Below are positions 21,701 through 30,530 of a stretch of 40,516 bases of DNA, piece after piece (position 1 is the first letter of the stretch; the number at the start of each line of letters is the position of its first letter). The notes beneath the pieces are model-generated. The model ran no database searches, had not been told where the DNA came from, and saw nothing but the letters and a program-made list of their open reading frames with translations. Position numbers and translations under genes: made by a program. The stretch is from assembly GCA_036940085.1 (NCBI GenBank), contig JALLBK010000029.1, forward strand, positions 1-40,516, in the 5' to 3' direction. Origin of the DNA: Discostella pseudostelligera. Taxonomy: Eukaryota > Bacillariophyta > Thalassiosirophyceae > Thalassiosirales > Thalassiosiraceae.

Positions 21701-22253
21701 ACTAGGAGTCGTAGCCACAGAAGGAGGAGACGAAGAGCCCAAACTTGCCAATGCCGATGCCGCAACGAGGAGGGATTCTCTTCGCCGTGATGCTGCCACG
21801 GAATGAGATGCACCCACCTTTCGCATCTGATCATCCTTCTCCTCGCCGCCGCTGGTGGTAGAGTGTCGACTATTGGCAGATGCACCATTCATTACACTGC
21901 CATAGGTGTTGCTGGCCGCCGCCGACGCAGGTGGTGGTGGTNCTATTGGCAGATGCACCATTCATTACACTGCCATAGGTGTTGCTGGCCGCCGCCGACG
22001 CAGGTGGTGGTGGTTGAGCTTGTCCGATGAGAGTGCCCCCCTCCTTTACCTCCACATCGTGATCATTGCTATTGGAAGTATTCAACAAGACCTTGTGCTT
22101 GATCCGCGCTTTGAGTGTGCCACCCCGAGGCAAGTTACGACCGCCACCATCGTCACTTCCGTCGCTGCCACTGGCAGGATCCTCCATCAATCGACCAGGA
22201 GGATTGACAAAGGCCACCTTCTTCCTCTTCTTCATAATTGTTGCGCTACTCAT
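18731..22253 (-). CDS. HSF: Heat-shock transcription factor (HSF), three exons; first exon broken by an N-joined duplication
   Basis: Exon a runs from ATG 22253 (or 22292) to 21164, exon b 20915-20700, exon c 20557-18731. Introns are 248 nt (GTAAGC..ACAG, phase 0) and 142 nt (GTAAGA..TGCAG, phase 0). The three exons together rebuild one HSF DNA-binding domain: FPQK | LMKILSN..EIITWLPHGKGFILL..FAEEVLPLCFKQSKFASFTRKLNRWGFVRVTRGPEMGAYYHK | FFTRGNYLLCTHMTC. The recognition helix is SFTRKLNRWGF. Exon a is interrupted at 21942 by an N between two identical 72-nt copies; removing 73 nt restores a continuous frame, giving 339 + 72 + 608 = 1,019 residues with the DNA-binding domain near 336-430. The start has a basic KKRKK stretch. 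Exon c is Gln-, Ser- and His-rich. HSFs are greatly expanded in diatoms, so the exact paralogue cannot be named. Confidence 0.85.
21870..22014. repeat. Exact 72-nt direct repeat separated by one N (probable assembly join)
   Basis: Positions 21870-21941 and 21943-22014 are identical (CTATTGGCAGATGCACC .. GGTGGTGGTGGT) and flank the only ambiguous base in the window, at 21942. Two overlapping contigs placed end to end with a one-base spacer would look exactly like this. The 73-nt excess shifts the HSF reading frame. Confidence 0.9.
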
Positions 22254-23694
22254 CCTCCTTTTCAATACTTTTAGTTGTAGTTCTCTATGCATTGATGTTG
22301 ATACTCTCTTGATTGTTACGACGATGAAAGATGATGATCGATTTGCCGTTCGTTGGAATTCGCTGCTTGTTGCAATTATTATTTGTGGTTGAAATACAAA
22401 ATTGCCGCGATGCTTGTTTGATGGGAGGTGGCAATATGCAAAGTGTTTGAAGGGGAGAAATATGATGGAGATGAAGCAGAAGGCAGGTAGGATTGCGAAC
22501 GATTGTCACTTCGGAGACCTTGAAGGTGAAAATGTCGTTCATCGATTTATGCCAATTCAAAAGTCGCTCTGCAGCGTCTGAGATGTGAATGCGAATGCCC
22601 AGTCACAATCACGACAACAACCCGAGCACACCCGACCCCTGAAGTTGTCATTGTCATAATATCGTCGGGGGGACAATGTCGGGTGTTCGTGCAAAATGTC
22701 GTCGGGGAGTGGGGAGGGCATTGTCCGAGGCTGTATGCAGGATTTTTGACATCGACTTCGTCGTGGTGAATTCGTAGTGGTGTATTGTAATTGTATGGTG
22801 ATGGGTATTTTTTTGCACAGCGGTGGTGAATGGATGGGCCGTCGGCTTCTCCTTCTCCCCTCGTTGCGGGTCCTTAAGTATGGTACGACGACAAAACACT
22901 TTGAGTGCTTAGGTACCTTCTAAACTTCAATGACCGGACGGGTCACGATTGTCTACCTCAACAATGAAGAATAAGACTCTTAAGGGTAATCGTTTCCACA
23001 AGGCTCCACATGGTTCTCCAGTAAATGACCAATAATGTCAAGGGCCAATCCCGAAATTAAAGCGGTCGAGTCAACAACATCATCTCTGCCACGTGTAAAT
23101 GTTACTGAGTCGAGTCATCAACAAAGACGCCACGTGTAAGTTCGTTGAGTCGAGTCAACTTACATTGCCACGTGTAAGTATGTCGAGCCGAGTCGTCCAA
23201 ACACTGTGCCACGTGTAAGACATTTAGTCGAGTCAATCTCATCCCTGCCACGTGTAGGTTTGATGAGTCGAGTGAACTCCACTGAAATCGAGGAGTTTCC
23301 CGCCAATTTGGGAATGGGATATCCACGTGGAGGCAAGCTATTGGACGACATCGACCCGTCTGTCGTTGCCCGCTTCCAACTCACCGACGACTGACGTTCG
23401 TTCGTCGCAGGCCCACACAAAAAGAACCAAGAACGCAGCTGACGCACACACAGCCATCACCATCACTTCACCACCAATCGACATCACCACAGAGTTCACC
23501 TTGCTTCACTTGATTCAATCAATAGCCCACCATCGCCATCAATAACGATAATAATACCCACGTCGACGGCTTCCATCATCGTCCCCTCCCCTTCCGTCGA
23601 TATTATTCATCGAACGCCTCCCTCTCTCTCTCCTGTAACACGCCAGCGCCAGCAGCAGCCGCGAGAGTCAATCTTTAATTATATCTTATACACA
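22254..23694. promoter_or_regulatory. Divergent intergenic region between HSF and plastid rps15
   Basis: This 1.4-kb region has no supported gene. It holds the HSF leader, a G-rich part with repeated ATGTCGTCGGGG/GACAATGTCGGG words (about 22655-22735), two CCAAT words (about 23028 and 23045), and the G-box array described separately. The short frames that cross the array are unsupported. Confidence 0.5.
23068..23276. promoter_or_regulatory. Array of five G-boxes alternating with GAGTCGAGTCA motifs
   Basis: CACGTG occurs at 23090, 23131, 23169, 23210 and 23249, each within GCCACGTGTA, at spacings of 41, 38, 41 and 39 nt. Between them stands a second word, TCGAGTCAA or TGAGTCGAGTCAA, near 23072, 23106, 23146, 23183 (TCGAGCCGAGTCG), 23225 and 23265 (last copy GAGTCGAGTGAA). 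A sixth CACGTG follows at 23324 without the second word. CACGTG is a palindromic target of plant-type bZIP and bHLH factors and TGAGTCA-like words are bZIP sites; a function in this organism is inference. It ends about 420 nt before the rps15 start and lies about 800 nt from the HSF start. Confidence 0.75.
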
Positions 23695-24441
23695 ATGGCA
23701 ACCTTCTCTAGATGCACACTCTTGGTCGTCTTGGCGACGGCATCATCTTCATGGCTGGGAGCGCAGGCTTTTGCTCCTTCGATGGCGGCACCACGAACAA
23801 CGGCGATTACTGTAAGTTGATGCTCGTCTCTTTTGATTCTCTCGTCTTTCTTTCAATACTCTCGGCTTTCAACTCACCACCCCCGCGCTCGATCTTTCCT
23901 CGCTTCGACAAACATCAACAAACAGGCGGTCGCTGCACGATCCTCTCTCTATCTCACCACCCTCGACGACGAGGTAACTTCCACCATCGATGAAGCCGAA
24001 GCCGACAATTTCCTCCTCGAAGCCTCCGACCTCCTCGACGACGACTCATCATCTGGCGGCGAAGAATCCCTCCCCGCCTCGTACATTAGTGCTCAACGCA
24101 TCGCCTCCCTCCGCCTCACCCACCAACGTCATCCCACCGACACTGGCTCTCCCGAATATCAAATTGCCGGTATGACCGAACGTATAGCCCATTTAACCTC
24201 CCACTTAAAGTCCCATCCCAAAGATTTCAGCACCCGACGTGGCCTCGTCGCCCTGGTCAACAAGCGTAGACGTCTACTCAACTATTTGTACAGTGAGGAT
24301 GAAACCAAGTATGCCGAAATTGTACGGGCATTAGGTATTCGACACAAGGTGCCGGGCAGTGTCCCAAGTAAGGAGGATGAGTATGGTGAGTTCCCGAGTC
24401 AGAAGGGTGGGAAGAAGGGAAAGAGTAAGATGAAGAAGTAA
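23695..24441 (+). CDS. rps15: Plastid 30S ribosomal protein S15, nuclear-encoded, two exons
   Basis: Exon 1 (23695-23811) encodes 39 residues: a signal peptide with core LLVVLATASSSWL, then GAQA-FAPSM, a plastid-type cleavage site with Phe at +1, then a Ser/Arg/Thr transit-like stretch. A 114-nt phase-0 intron (23812-23925, GTAAGT..ACAG) follows. Exon 2 (23926-24441) gives a 210-residue total. An acidic linker (about 55-90) precedes the S15 domain, at about 125-195, with SPEYQIAGMTERIAHLTSHL, HPKDFSTRRGLVALVNKRRR and LLNYL..YAEIVRALGIRH. S15 binds 16S rRNA helices early in small-subunit assembly. The tail is Lys/Gly-rich. Bacterial S15 is about 90 residues, so the N-terminal extension is long. 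The G-box array lies upstream. Confidence 0.93.
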
Positions 24442-25222
24442 TGGGCTTTTTCGTGAGGCCGACGACGAACGACGACGGTGATGTTGAGTGTGAGAGAGAG
24501 AGGAAGCGTGAGAATTAGTAATAGTATTGATAGAGAGAGTTGGATAGATGGGGGAGATAGTGGGGAAGTTTGGGGGATGGGCACATGGGTAGGATAACTA
24601 CTTCGAGTTGGCGGATCTGGTACTGCAATAATGTTTGTCCTCACGAACAGTGAGAATGGGGGTAGAGAGAACCCCACCAAGAGAGAGTATTACCAATAAT
24701 TATTTGATATGCTAGATAGTAAATATTTCTTTGCCCTGTCTCTCGAGTATTTCTCACTCATCTCTATCTAGAAGTGAGGGGGGGGATGCTGTGAGCGTCA
24801 AGTAGTAACGCCGCCTACTCAAATCACCTCCAACTTTACCTCGACCTTCGATCTTCGACCTCCCGCCCATCATCATCGTTCCAGATCAGATCACCCCCCA
24901 ATAGTATTACATCTAACCAGCATTGACGATCCTTCCCGGCCGTTTCATATCTAGTCATAATCTCTACAAGGAGAGACAAGAGAGAGCGAGGAGATGGTCT
25001 ACTAAAGAGAGCAGGAGGACACCAATCGCGCTCGTCCGAAGATCCCGCCGACGTAAGGCGAACCTGCGGATGGTAGTACAATCTTTCTCTCTCTCGTTCG
25101 TTTTCACCCATTATTTCAAAGAATTGCACAAACATCAAATGTATTAGAGTAATCAACTTTATGTAGAGCAAACTAACATTCAACACTTCATCTATCTCGG
25201 CAAGAAGTAGGTAGATTCATTT
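24442..25222. other. Convergent intergenic stretch after rps15
   Basis: This 780-nt region separates the 3' ends of rps15 and SPC24. It contains GA/CT-rich runs (GAGAGAGAG, CTCTCTCTC) and a G-tract near 24780. A minus-strand frame at 24836-25186 is compositionally biased and resembles nothing. No gene or RNA is supported. Confidence 0.5.
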
Positions 25223-26005
25223 TCAACCTTCCATCAACTTCCACAAACGATCGGCAATCTCATACTCATCATTATTGCATTCCGATTTGTCAATAGTAAA
25301 CTTTTTCATTTTGTGTGTGGTGGGATGGAAGATTTCACCGGCGAGTAGGATGGAATTGTTGGTCTCATTTACGTTGCCATTGTGGAGGTTGTTTTCGGCG
25401 GTGATGGTACTAGTACGATCATAATCCCACCGAATGTTCGTCATCAAGGCATGCAAACTAATCTCTTTTCCAATTTTGGGTATCATCTTCTTCTTGGTGG
25501 TAGTAGAAGTGCCTCCTCCGCCTTCGCCTCCTCCCTCCGTAGTCTTACTCCTCTTCGACATCGCCGCCATGGCCTTCTGACACACCCCAATAGAATTTTG
25601 CAAGATTTTCTTTCGTTCCATCATGACTTCCCGCTCCTTGGTTAATCTATCCACCTTGTTTTCGAGTGAAGACACCAATTGTAACTTTGACAATAGATCT
25701 TGTGATTCCAATTCCAGTTGGCTGGTTTCATACTCGATTTGTGATTGGAGAGAGGTGGTAATTTTATTAGAAGTGGTGAGGAGATTGGAGTGGTAGATGG
25801 AGTGGAGATTGTTGTTATCGTTACATTTGCCGCGGTTGCTGCTGGTTGTGGTCATCATGGAGTCAAGCAATTGTAATCCATGTTTGGCCTTGGCAACATC
25901 AACATGATCATGGGTCGAAAGTAGATCGTCCATGGTAGCGAATATGTTCTTCATGGTGGATGCATGATCGTAGTTGTGGATAGGGGTGGCAATGGCGGAG
26001 GTCAT
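25223..26005 (-). CDS. SPC24: Kinetochore protein Spc24 (Ndc80 complex), putative
   Basis: The product from the first in-frame ATG (26005) has 260 residues. Residues about 90-160 form a coiled coil (SQLELESQDLLSKLQLVSSLENKVDRL, then KEREVMMERKKILQ). The C-terminal globular end has ISLHALMTNIRWDYD, GEIFHPTTHKMKKFTID and YEIADRLWKLMEG. This is the Spc24 pattern, as in animal Spc24: a short IxWDYE strand, a long turn, then a conserved strand and the last helix ending in LWxL. Spc24 pairs with Spc25 at the inner end of Ndc80, linking microtubules to the inner kinetochore. The sequence is far from animal and yeast forms, with a Gly/Thr-rich loop (about 170-190) and an Asn-rich insert, so identity rests on the C-terminal motif and layout. 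E2F-like sites lie 350-500 nt upstream. An ORF extension to 26113 has no ATG and is not used. Confidence 0.7.
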   Translation of the reverse strand: MTSAIATPIHNYDHASTMKNIFATMDDLLSTHDHVDVAKAKHGLQLLDSMMTTTSSNRGKCNDNNNLHSIYHSNLLTTSNKITTSLQSQIEYETSQLELESQDLLSKLQLVSSLENKVDRLTKEREVMMERKKILQNSIGVCQKAMAAMSKRSKTTEGGGEGGGGTSTTTKKKMIPKIGKEISLHALMTNIRWDYDRTSTITAENNLHNGNVNETNNSILLAGEIFHPTTHKMKKFTIDKSECNNDEYEIADRLWKLMEG

Positions 26006-26637
26006 GTTGGTGGTGTTTGGTGCTGAGTTTGTCGGATGTCGTTCGTCGATACTTTTATTTGATTTGATTGTGATCGTCTCTCGTCGGTGCGCAGTCTCTG
26101 CAAGAACGAGCAAATATGGTAGATTGTTTGCTTTGGCAGAGTTTGGCAGGCCGTTCCTATCTGACCGACCTTCTCCTCTTTATTGTTTGTCTATGGTAGA
26201 TCAATGATCGCGAATGGATGGTGGATGGTATGGTATCGATAATCGATATTGATCGATGAAAAATTGAAGCTTCTGCTTGTACTCCTAGTTTTTTGCTATT
26301 GTTGCTTTGTGCTTTTTGGCGCGGCTTTGGCTTCGGCTGCAACGGACTTTTCTTCCCGCCATTTTCACCCTTTTGGCGGGAACTATATTTTCTTGCTACA
26401 TAGGAACAAATACAGTTTTCTTTGTGCGGACTCCCCTGAAGAACATACGGCACTCATTTTAAATTCATAAAATTTTGGCGGGAATTTCGCCAAATACTCT
26501 TCCCGCCATTTCCCATTTCCGCCGTCATCGATCCACCGCCCGCCCGCCGCCGCCGACAGTATCTAGCAGTTCAAGTACGGTGCCTCCCCCCGCCCCTGCC
26601 ATCCTCTCTAGCAATCTATCACAACAACAGCATAATC
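26006..26637. promoter_or_regulatory. Divergent SPC24 / DDI1 promoter region
   Basis: The 632-nt stretch between the two start codons has no supported gene. Its distinctive content is the E2F-like cluster at 26353-26508. The sequence just before DDI1 is C-rich (CCGCCCGCCGCCGCC). Confidence 0.55.
26353..26508. promoter_or_regulatory. Cluster of E2F-type binding sites
   Basis: Five matches to the E2F/DP consensus TTTSGCGSS or its reverse lie within 156 nt: TTCCCGCCA at 26353, TTTTGGCGGGAA at 26371, TTTTGGCGGGAA at 26473, TTTCGCCAAA at 26485, and TTCCCGCCA at 26500. They sit between the SPC24 start (26005) and the DDI1 start (26638). A cell-cycle role is an inference from the conserved consensus and the kinetochore gene next to it. 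Confidence 0.7.
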
Positions 26638-28374
26638 ATGGACAGCACTACCGCCTCCTCCGAAATCAATGTAACATTGTATCATCCTCCCACCTCGAAG
26701 ACGGATGCCATCTCCATTTCTAAATTTATTACCGTCGAAGAATTGGCTGAGTTGGCTGTGGCATTGTTGGATTTGGCTCATGATGACGATGCTGCAGGCA
26801 ACAATAATGTGATGATGGATGGGGGTGCCGCTGATGGAGGGGGAGCCAAAGTAGTGCTAGCTCGATCTATGGAGGGGACTTCAATTTCAATTGCCACTAC
26901 TGCTGCTACAGCTTCATTGACAGTGCTCTATCATCCACACCAACAGCAGCAGGGATTGGGAAAGAACTCTATATTGGAATCATGCAACATTACCGATGGG
27001 ACATTAGTGTTGGTCTATCGAGTGCAAGAGTATGAACTGTTGAAACAGAGAAATGCTGCTGCCATTGCGTCAAGCACCGCTCCTGCTACTGCTACAAGAG
27101 GACGCAATTCCGTCGGTAGCGGTGCTGCCATGGGTGGGGGCTCACTTGATTTTTCAGCGCTGCTCGGGGGAAGTAGTGGACGACCTGCGGCTTCCACAAT
27201 GACACCTTTGGCTGCGTCTACGTCCAACAACAACAATGCCAGAGCAGCAGGAGGAGGCGGAGGCTCGTTGGATTTTTCATCACTCATCGCATCTGCTGCT
27301 TCTTCCGGGGTTAGAAATAATGTAATGCCTAGCACCGTCAGCAATACCAGTGGCACTGCCACCAGCGACGTCTCCACCGCTCCCAAAGAATGGGACGGCA
27401 TGACCCTCGACGCCGCCATCCATCACAATCCCAACCCCTACCATCTCATGTCCATCCTCACCAACACATCTCGTCATCCCAATCTATTCAAGGAATTGAA
27501 TTATCATCAACCAGCATTATGCAAACAATTGCAATCGGCCGACGGCAATCTCACCGAGATGGCTCAAATTTGGCGTGTCAACTTTATGAAATCCACCACC
27601 TCCCGATATCTCAAACATCATTCCGAAAAAAACAAGGAAGAATCCATGAAACAACGTCTACTCATCGATCCTACCGACTCCATTGCCAATGAATACTTTG
27701 GGAACAAGATACGATTATCCAATGTCCAAGCCCAATATGAACAAATGATGGAAGACTATCCCGAAAGTATGGGCCGTGTCCTAATGCTGTACATTAACTG
27801 TACAGCCAATGGACACCCCCTCCAAGTATTCGTGGATAGTGGTGCCCAAAATACTATTATGAGTGGACGATGTGCCGAACGATTGAATTTAAGTCATTTA
27901 ATTGATACAAGATTTGAGGGTGTGGCCGTGGGTGTAGGCACCGGAAAGATCGCCGGCCGTATCCATGTGGTGATACTCAATATTGGTGGATACGACTTTC
28001 CATGTTCCATTACCGTCATGGACGATGGAGATTCCAATGGGAAAAGCACCGGATTGGGTAACAAAAATATGGATTGTTTGTTTGGATTAGATATGTTGAA
28101 ACGCCATCGATGCAATATTGATTTGGAGAAGAATGTATTGCGATTTGCCATTGGACATCGAGGATCAGGAAATGTGGAATACATGGAAGCACCCTTTTTG
28201 CATGAAAAGGATTTACCAACTAGTAAGGGTGGTACGATGGATTTTAATGTCGAGGAGGAGAATGCCTTGGTGGAGGCACGGATGGAGAGGATGGAGACAG
28301 ATGAGGATGAGGATGATGTAGAGGAGGTGGATGGAGCGGGGAAGAAGAAGGATGGGGAATCCAACTCGAACTAA
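26638..28374 (+). CDS. DDI1: Ddi1-type ubiquitin-like and retroviral-protease-like aspartic peptidase
   Basis: 578 residues in one exon. The first 130 are a ubiquitin-like domain broken by low-complexity insertions (INVTLYHPP..DAISISKFITVEELAELAVALL, later SILESCNITDGTLVLVYR). Residues about 245-355 are a helical domain with ALCKQLQ and DPTDSIANEYFGNKIRLSNVQAQYEQM. The protease core follows at about 370-510: VLMLYINCTANGHPLQVFVDSGAQNTIMS, with catalytic Asp400, then CAERLNL, RFEGVAVGVGTGKIAGRIH and DCLFGLDMLKRHRCNIDL. Ddi1 acts as a dimer on ubiquitin-tagged proteins and shuttles to the proteasome. The tail is acidic and lacks a visible UBA domain, as in mammalian DDI1. Between UBL and helical part, the motif GGGSLDFSALL/GGGSLDFSSLI occurs twice. 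The next gene starts only 92 nt after the stop. Confidence 0.92.
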   Translation: MDSTTASSEINVTLYHPPTSKTDAISISKFITVEELAELAVALLDLAHDDDAAGNNNVMMDGGAADGGGAKVVLARSMEGTSISIATTAATASLTVLYHPHQQQQGLGKNSILESCNITDGTLVLVYRVQEYELLKQRNAAAIASSTAPATATRGRNSVGSGAAMGGGSLDFSALLGGSSGRPAASTMTPLAASTSNNNNARAAGGGGGSLDFSSLIASAASSGVRNNVMPSTVSNTSGTATSDVSTAPKEWDGMTLDAAIHHNPNPYHLMSILTNTSRHPNLFKELNYHQPALCKQLQSADGNLTEMAQIWRVNFMKSTTSRYLKHHSEKNKEESMKQRLLIDPTDSIANEYFGNKIRLSNVQAQYEQMMEDYPESMGRVLMLYINCTANGHPLQVFVDSGAQNTIMSGRCAERLNLSHLIDTRFEGVAVGVGTGKIAGRIHVVILNIGGYDFPCSITVMDDGDSNGKSTGLGNKNMDCLFGLDMLKRHRCNIDLEKNVLRFAIGHRGSGNVEYMEAPFLHEKDLPTSKGGTMDFNVEEENALVEARMERMETDEDEDDVEEVDGAGKKKDGESNSN

Positions 28375-28466
28375 AGAAGTGCAATTTCAATTGAGAGGTG
28401 TGTGAATGGTAGTTTTTAAAAATATATCGGAAAGACCCCAACAAACCAAAACACCTTCGATGAAAA

Positions 28467-30530
28467 ATGAATGCTTCTAGAAATGATGATAATAAAGTCG
28501 TCGATCAAACAATCCTCTGGGCGCGAGAGGCATTACAGCGACGACGAAGGGAGCTTCAAGAGCAGAAGCAAAAGCTGATTAGTTCGTACAACAAGGAAGC
28601 AGACGTGGTGGGCTTGTCGGAGTTATTTTCATCACCCAGTCGAAACGATCTCTCGTCATCGGTGGTGTATTCTACGTTGGAAAGAGGTCGTGCACTCCTT
28701 GCTGAGGCTGATGCTCACTCTGAGATATTGCGGAAGTATGCTTCCGTTGGCAATGATACCGTTAGGACTTTTCGTCAGGATGGTGGAACGGATGAACTTC
28801 CTCAGCATTGCTCGGATTCACAACATCTTACCCCTGGTGGTTCGAACGTTGCAACTCCAGTGGAGTCCCCAGACTTGGAAAATGAATCACATCCGACGAC
28901 GACGCCCAACGAATTTTACGGTGATGATGATCAAGAGCAAGATGAAATGCTAAGAGGGGACGAAGCGCGTTCGAGGCTTGATGAACTCATTACCAACATT
29001 AGTCACCTAGATGATTCCGAGATCATCACGCCCGAGAAACGGATTTCGAACTTTGATCCGTCAACAATGAATTCCGCCAAGCGTGCGATAATCAAAAAGC
29101 TGAAATTGGATGAGGCAGTGGCCGCTGCAGAGAAGCAAGCTCGATTGTTGACATCTTTCAAGGCTCTGCCATTGCCAGGTGGCGTAGAGGTAATGAATAA
29201 TCTCTATGCGACGACTCAAGCATTCGATGGAAAGCATATCGGATCGGTAGAAAAACTGATTCACCGACGGGACACTAAGTGCGATCATACGCAGAATGAA
29301 TCATATTCGATCACTTCAGGAACAGTGGGCACGCGTGATGACTTCTCATCAGTACGATCAATGAACAGTCGTGATATTTCCTTCATCCAATCCGAATGCG
29401 ATAACGATGCCGATAGAGAAAAGGCAAGGGAATTGCTAGTTGAAAAAAAGATGAAGAAGCGACAACTTCTGAAGTCCGTCAACAAAATAGTCTCCGAGGA
29501 CATGCAATCCGTTGTGCCAAAGGTCATTGAACGCTCAGAGTTCAGCGAAAATTGTGATTTCGTGAAGGACCCTACTAACCTTCGGCAGGATGTTGCGAGA
29601 TTGGAAGCCAAGCTGAAGCAAAAGAAATCTCAACGTGATGCAACCTTAAATGACATTGTCGACATCAATTTGAATGGTATGTTTGACAGATTCCTTCCTG
29701 AAGAGTCTAGCGATGAAGCGAGACAGATCGTTGATCGATTGAAGGAACGTGTATTTGGTTGCGTAGGTGATTTTCACGTTGTTCCGGTGACTGTGAATAC
29801 AACTTCTCATGAAGCACAAATCAGCATGCCAAAACGAATCAGTGTTGTTCAGAGGCAAGAAGAGTGGTCAAAGCGACGGGAGCAGAAATTATTTCATGCT
29901 CGAATGCAGCTGGAGGCGGACGCAATGGATAGCGTCACTGGAAAGCCTGAAATTTCGCATACAGCTCAGTCATGGAAGAGGGCAAAAGAATCTCATGATG
30001 AGACTTTGAAGATTATCGCCGAGGTGGAAGAGAAGAAAAGTCGGGAGAAGGCAGCGAAGGAGAAAGCTTTGAATGAGATGAAGGCAGAGGAAGAACGACA
30101 ACTACAAGAGCGGTCAAAGTCCAAGCCAAAGGCATTAAAATGTGAAGTAAATAAGGAGGAGCAAATGGAGAGGCTTGAAATGCTTTCCCGTCCGAGACAA
30201 ACAGTTCAGGCAACCACCCCTGTCGAACCGAGTACGGACGCCGACACGTCGATGCACCAACATGACCACTCCTCTCCCAAACAGGTCAAACCAAAGAAGG
30301 CGAAAAAGAAGGAGAAAAAGTTCAATTCAAATGTAGATAGGTTCGATTCTGTGAAGGACGCAACCAATAGTTCCACGGTAGTAACAGCTTTGGACAAGAA
30401 GCCGGATGAGTTTTGTGGATTGCCGAGCTTCTCTGACATGAGCGATAAAGAATTTGCCAAGCTGGTGAAGAGGATAAGCGCAAATGCATTGGCAAAAGTG
30501 AAAGAATCTGAACAAATTATTGATAACTAG
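28467..30530 (+). CDS. Uncharacterised 687-residue coiled-coil protein
   Basis: I do not recognise this protein. It is a single exon starting at ATG 28467 (MNASRNDDNK). It has a basic N-terminal helix (about 15-45, AREALQRRRRELQEQKQKLI), a short Ser-rich linker, a second helical part (about 200-250) and a Lys/Glu-rich coiled coil from about 340 on (DVARLEAKLKQKKSQRDA, later VQRQEEWSKRREQKLFHA). At about 465-505, a W.KRREQKL..A..E...VTGKPEI pattern resembles the short helical repeats of ciliary and centrosomal coiled-coil proteins, but it is too weak for a call. A Lys-rich run (KPKKAKKKEKKF) is near the C-terminus. No membrane segment. Overall acidic-basic mixed charge suggests a structural or scaffolding role. 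It follows DDI1 closely on the same strand. Confidence 0.6.
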   Translation: MNASRNDDNKVVDQTILWAREALQRRRRELQEQKQKLISSYNKEADVVGLSELFSSPSRNDLSSSVVYSTLERGRALLAEADAHSEILRKYASVGNDTVRTFRQDGGTDELPQHCSDSQHLTPGGSNVATPVESPDLENESHPTTTPNEFYGDDDQEQDEMLRGDEARSRLDELITNISHLDDSEIITPEKRISNFDPSTMNSAKRAIIKKLKLDEAVAAAEKQARLLTSFKALPLPGGVEVMNNLYATTQAFDGKHIGSVEKLIHRRDTKCDHTQNESYSITSGTVGTRDDFSSVRSMNSRDISFIQSECDNDADREKARELLVEKKMKKRQLLKSVNKIVSEDMQSVVPKVIERSEFSENCDFVKDPTNLRQDVARLEAKLKQKKSQRDATLNDIVDINLNGMFDRFLPEESSDEARQIVDRLKERVFGCVGDFHVVPVTVNTTSHEAQISMPKRISVVQRQEEWSKRREQKLFHARMQLEADAMDSVTGKPEISHTAQSWKRAKESHDETLKIIAEVEEKKSREKAAKEKALNEMKAEEERQLQERSKSKPKALKCEVNKEEQMERLEMLSRPRQTVQATTPVEPSTDADTSMHQHDHSSPKQVKPKKAKKKEKKFNSNVDRFDSVKDATNSSTVVTALDKKPDEFCGLPSFSDMSDKEFAKLVKRISANALAKVKESEQIIDN

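Noticed and set aside
23068..23330. Regular spacing of repeats as a CRISPR-like array
   Set aside because: Only about 12 nt are kept in each unit, spacers are not unique sequences of fixed size, and the genome is eukaryotic.
24836..25186. Minus-strand 116-residue frame
   Set aside because: Made largely of GA/CT-rich repeats (ERERER), no family resemblance, between two convergent 3' ends.
26006..26113. N-terminal extension of Spc24 to 26113
   Set aside because: The frame starts with TTG there; the first ATG in frame is at 26005.
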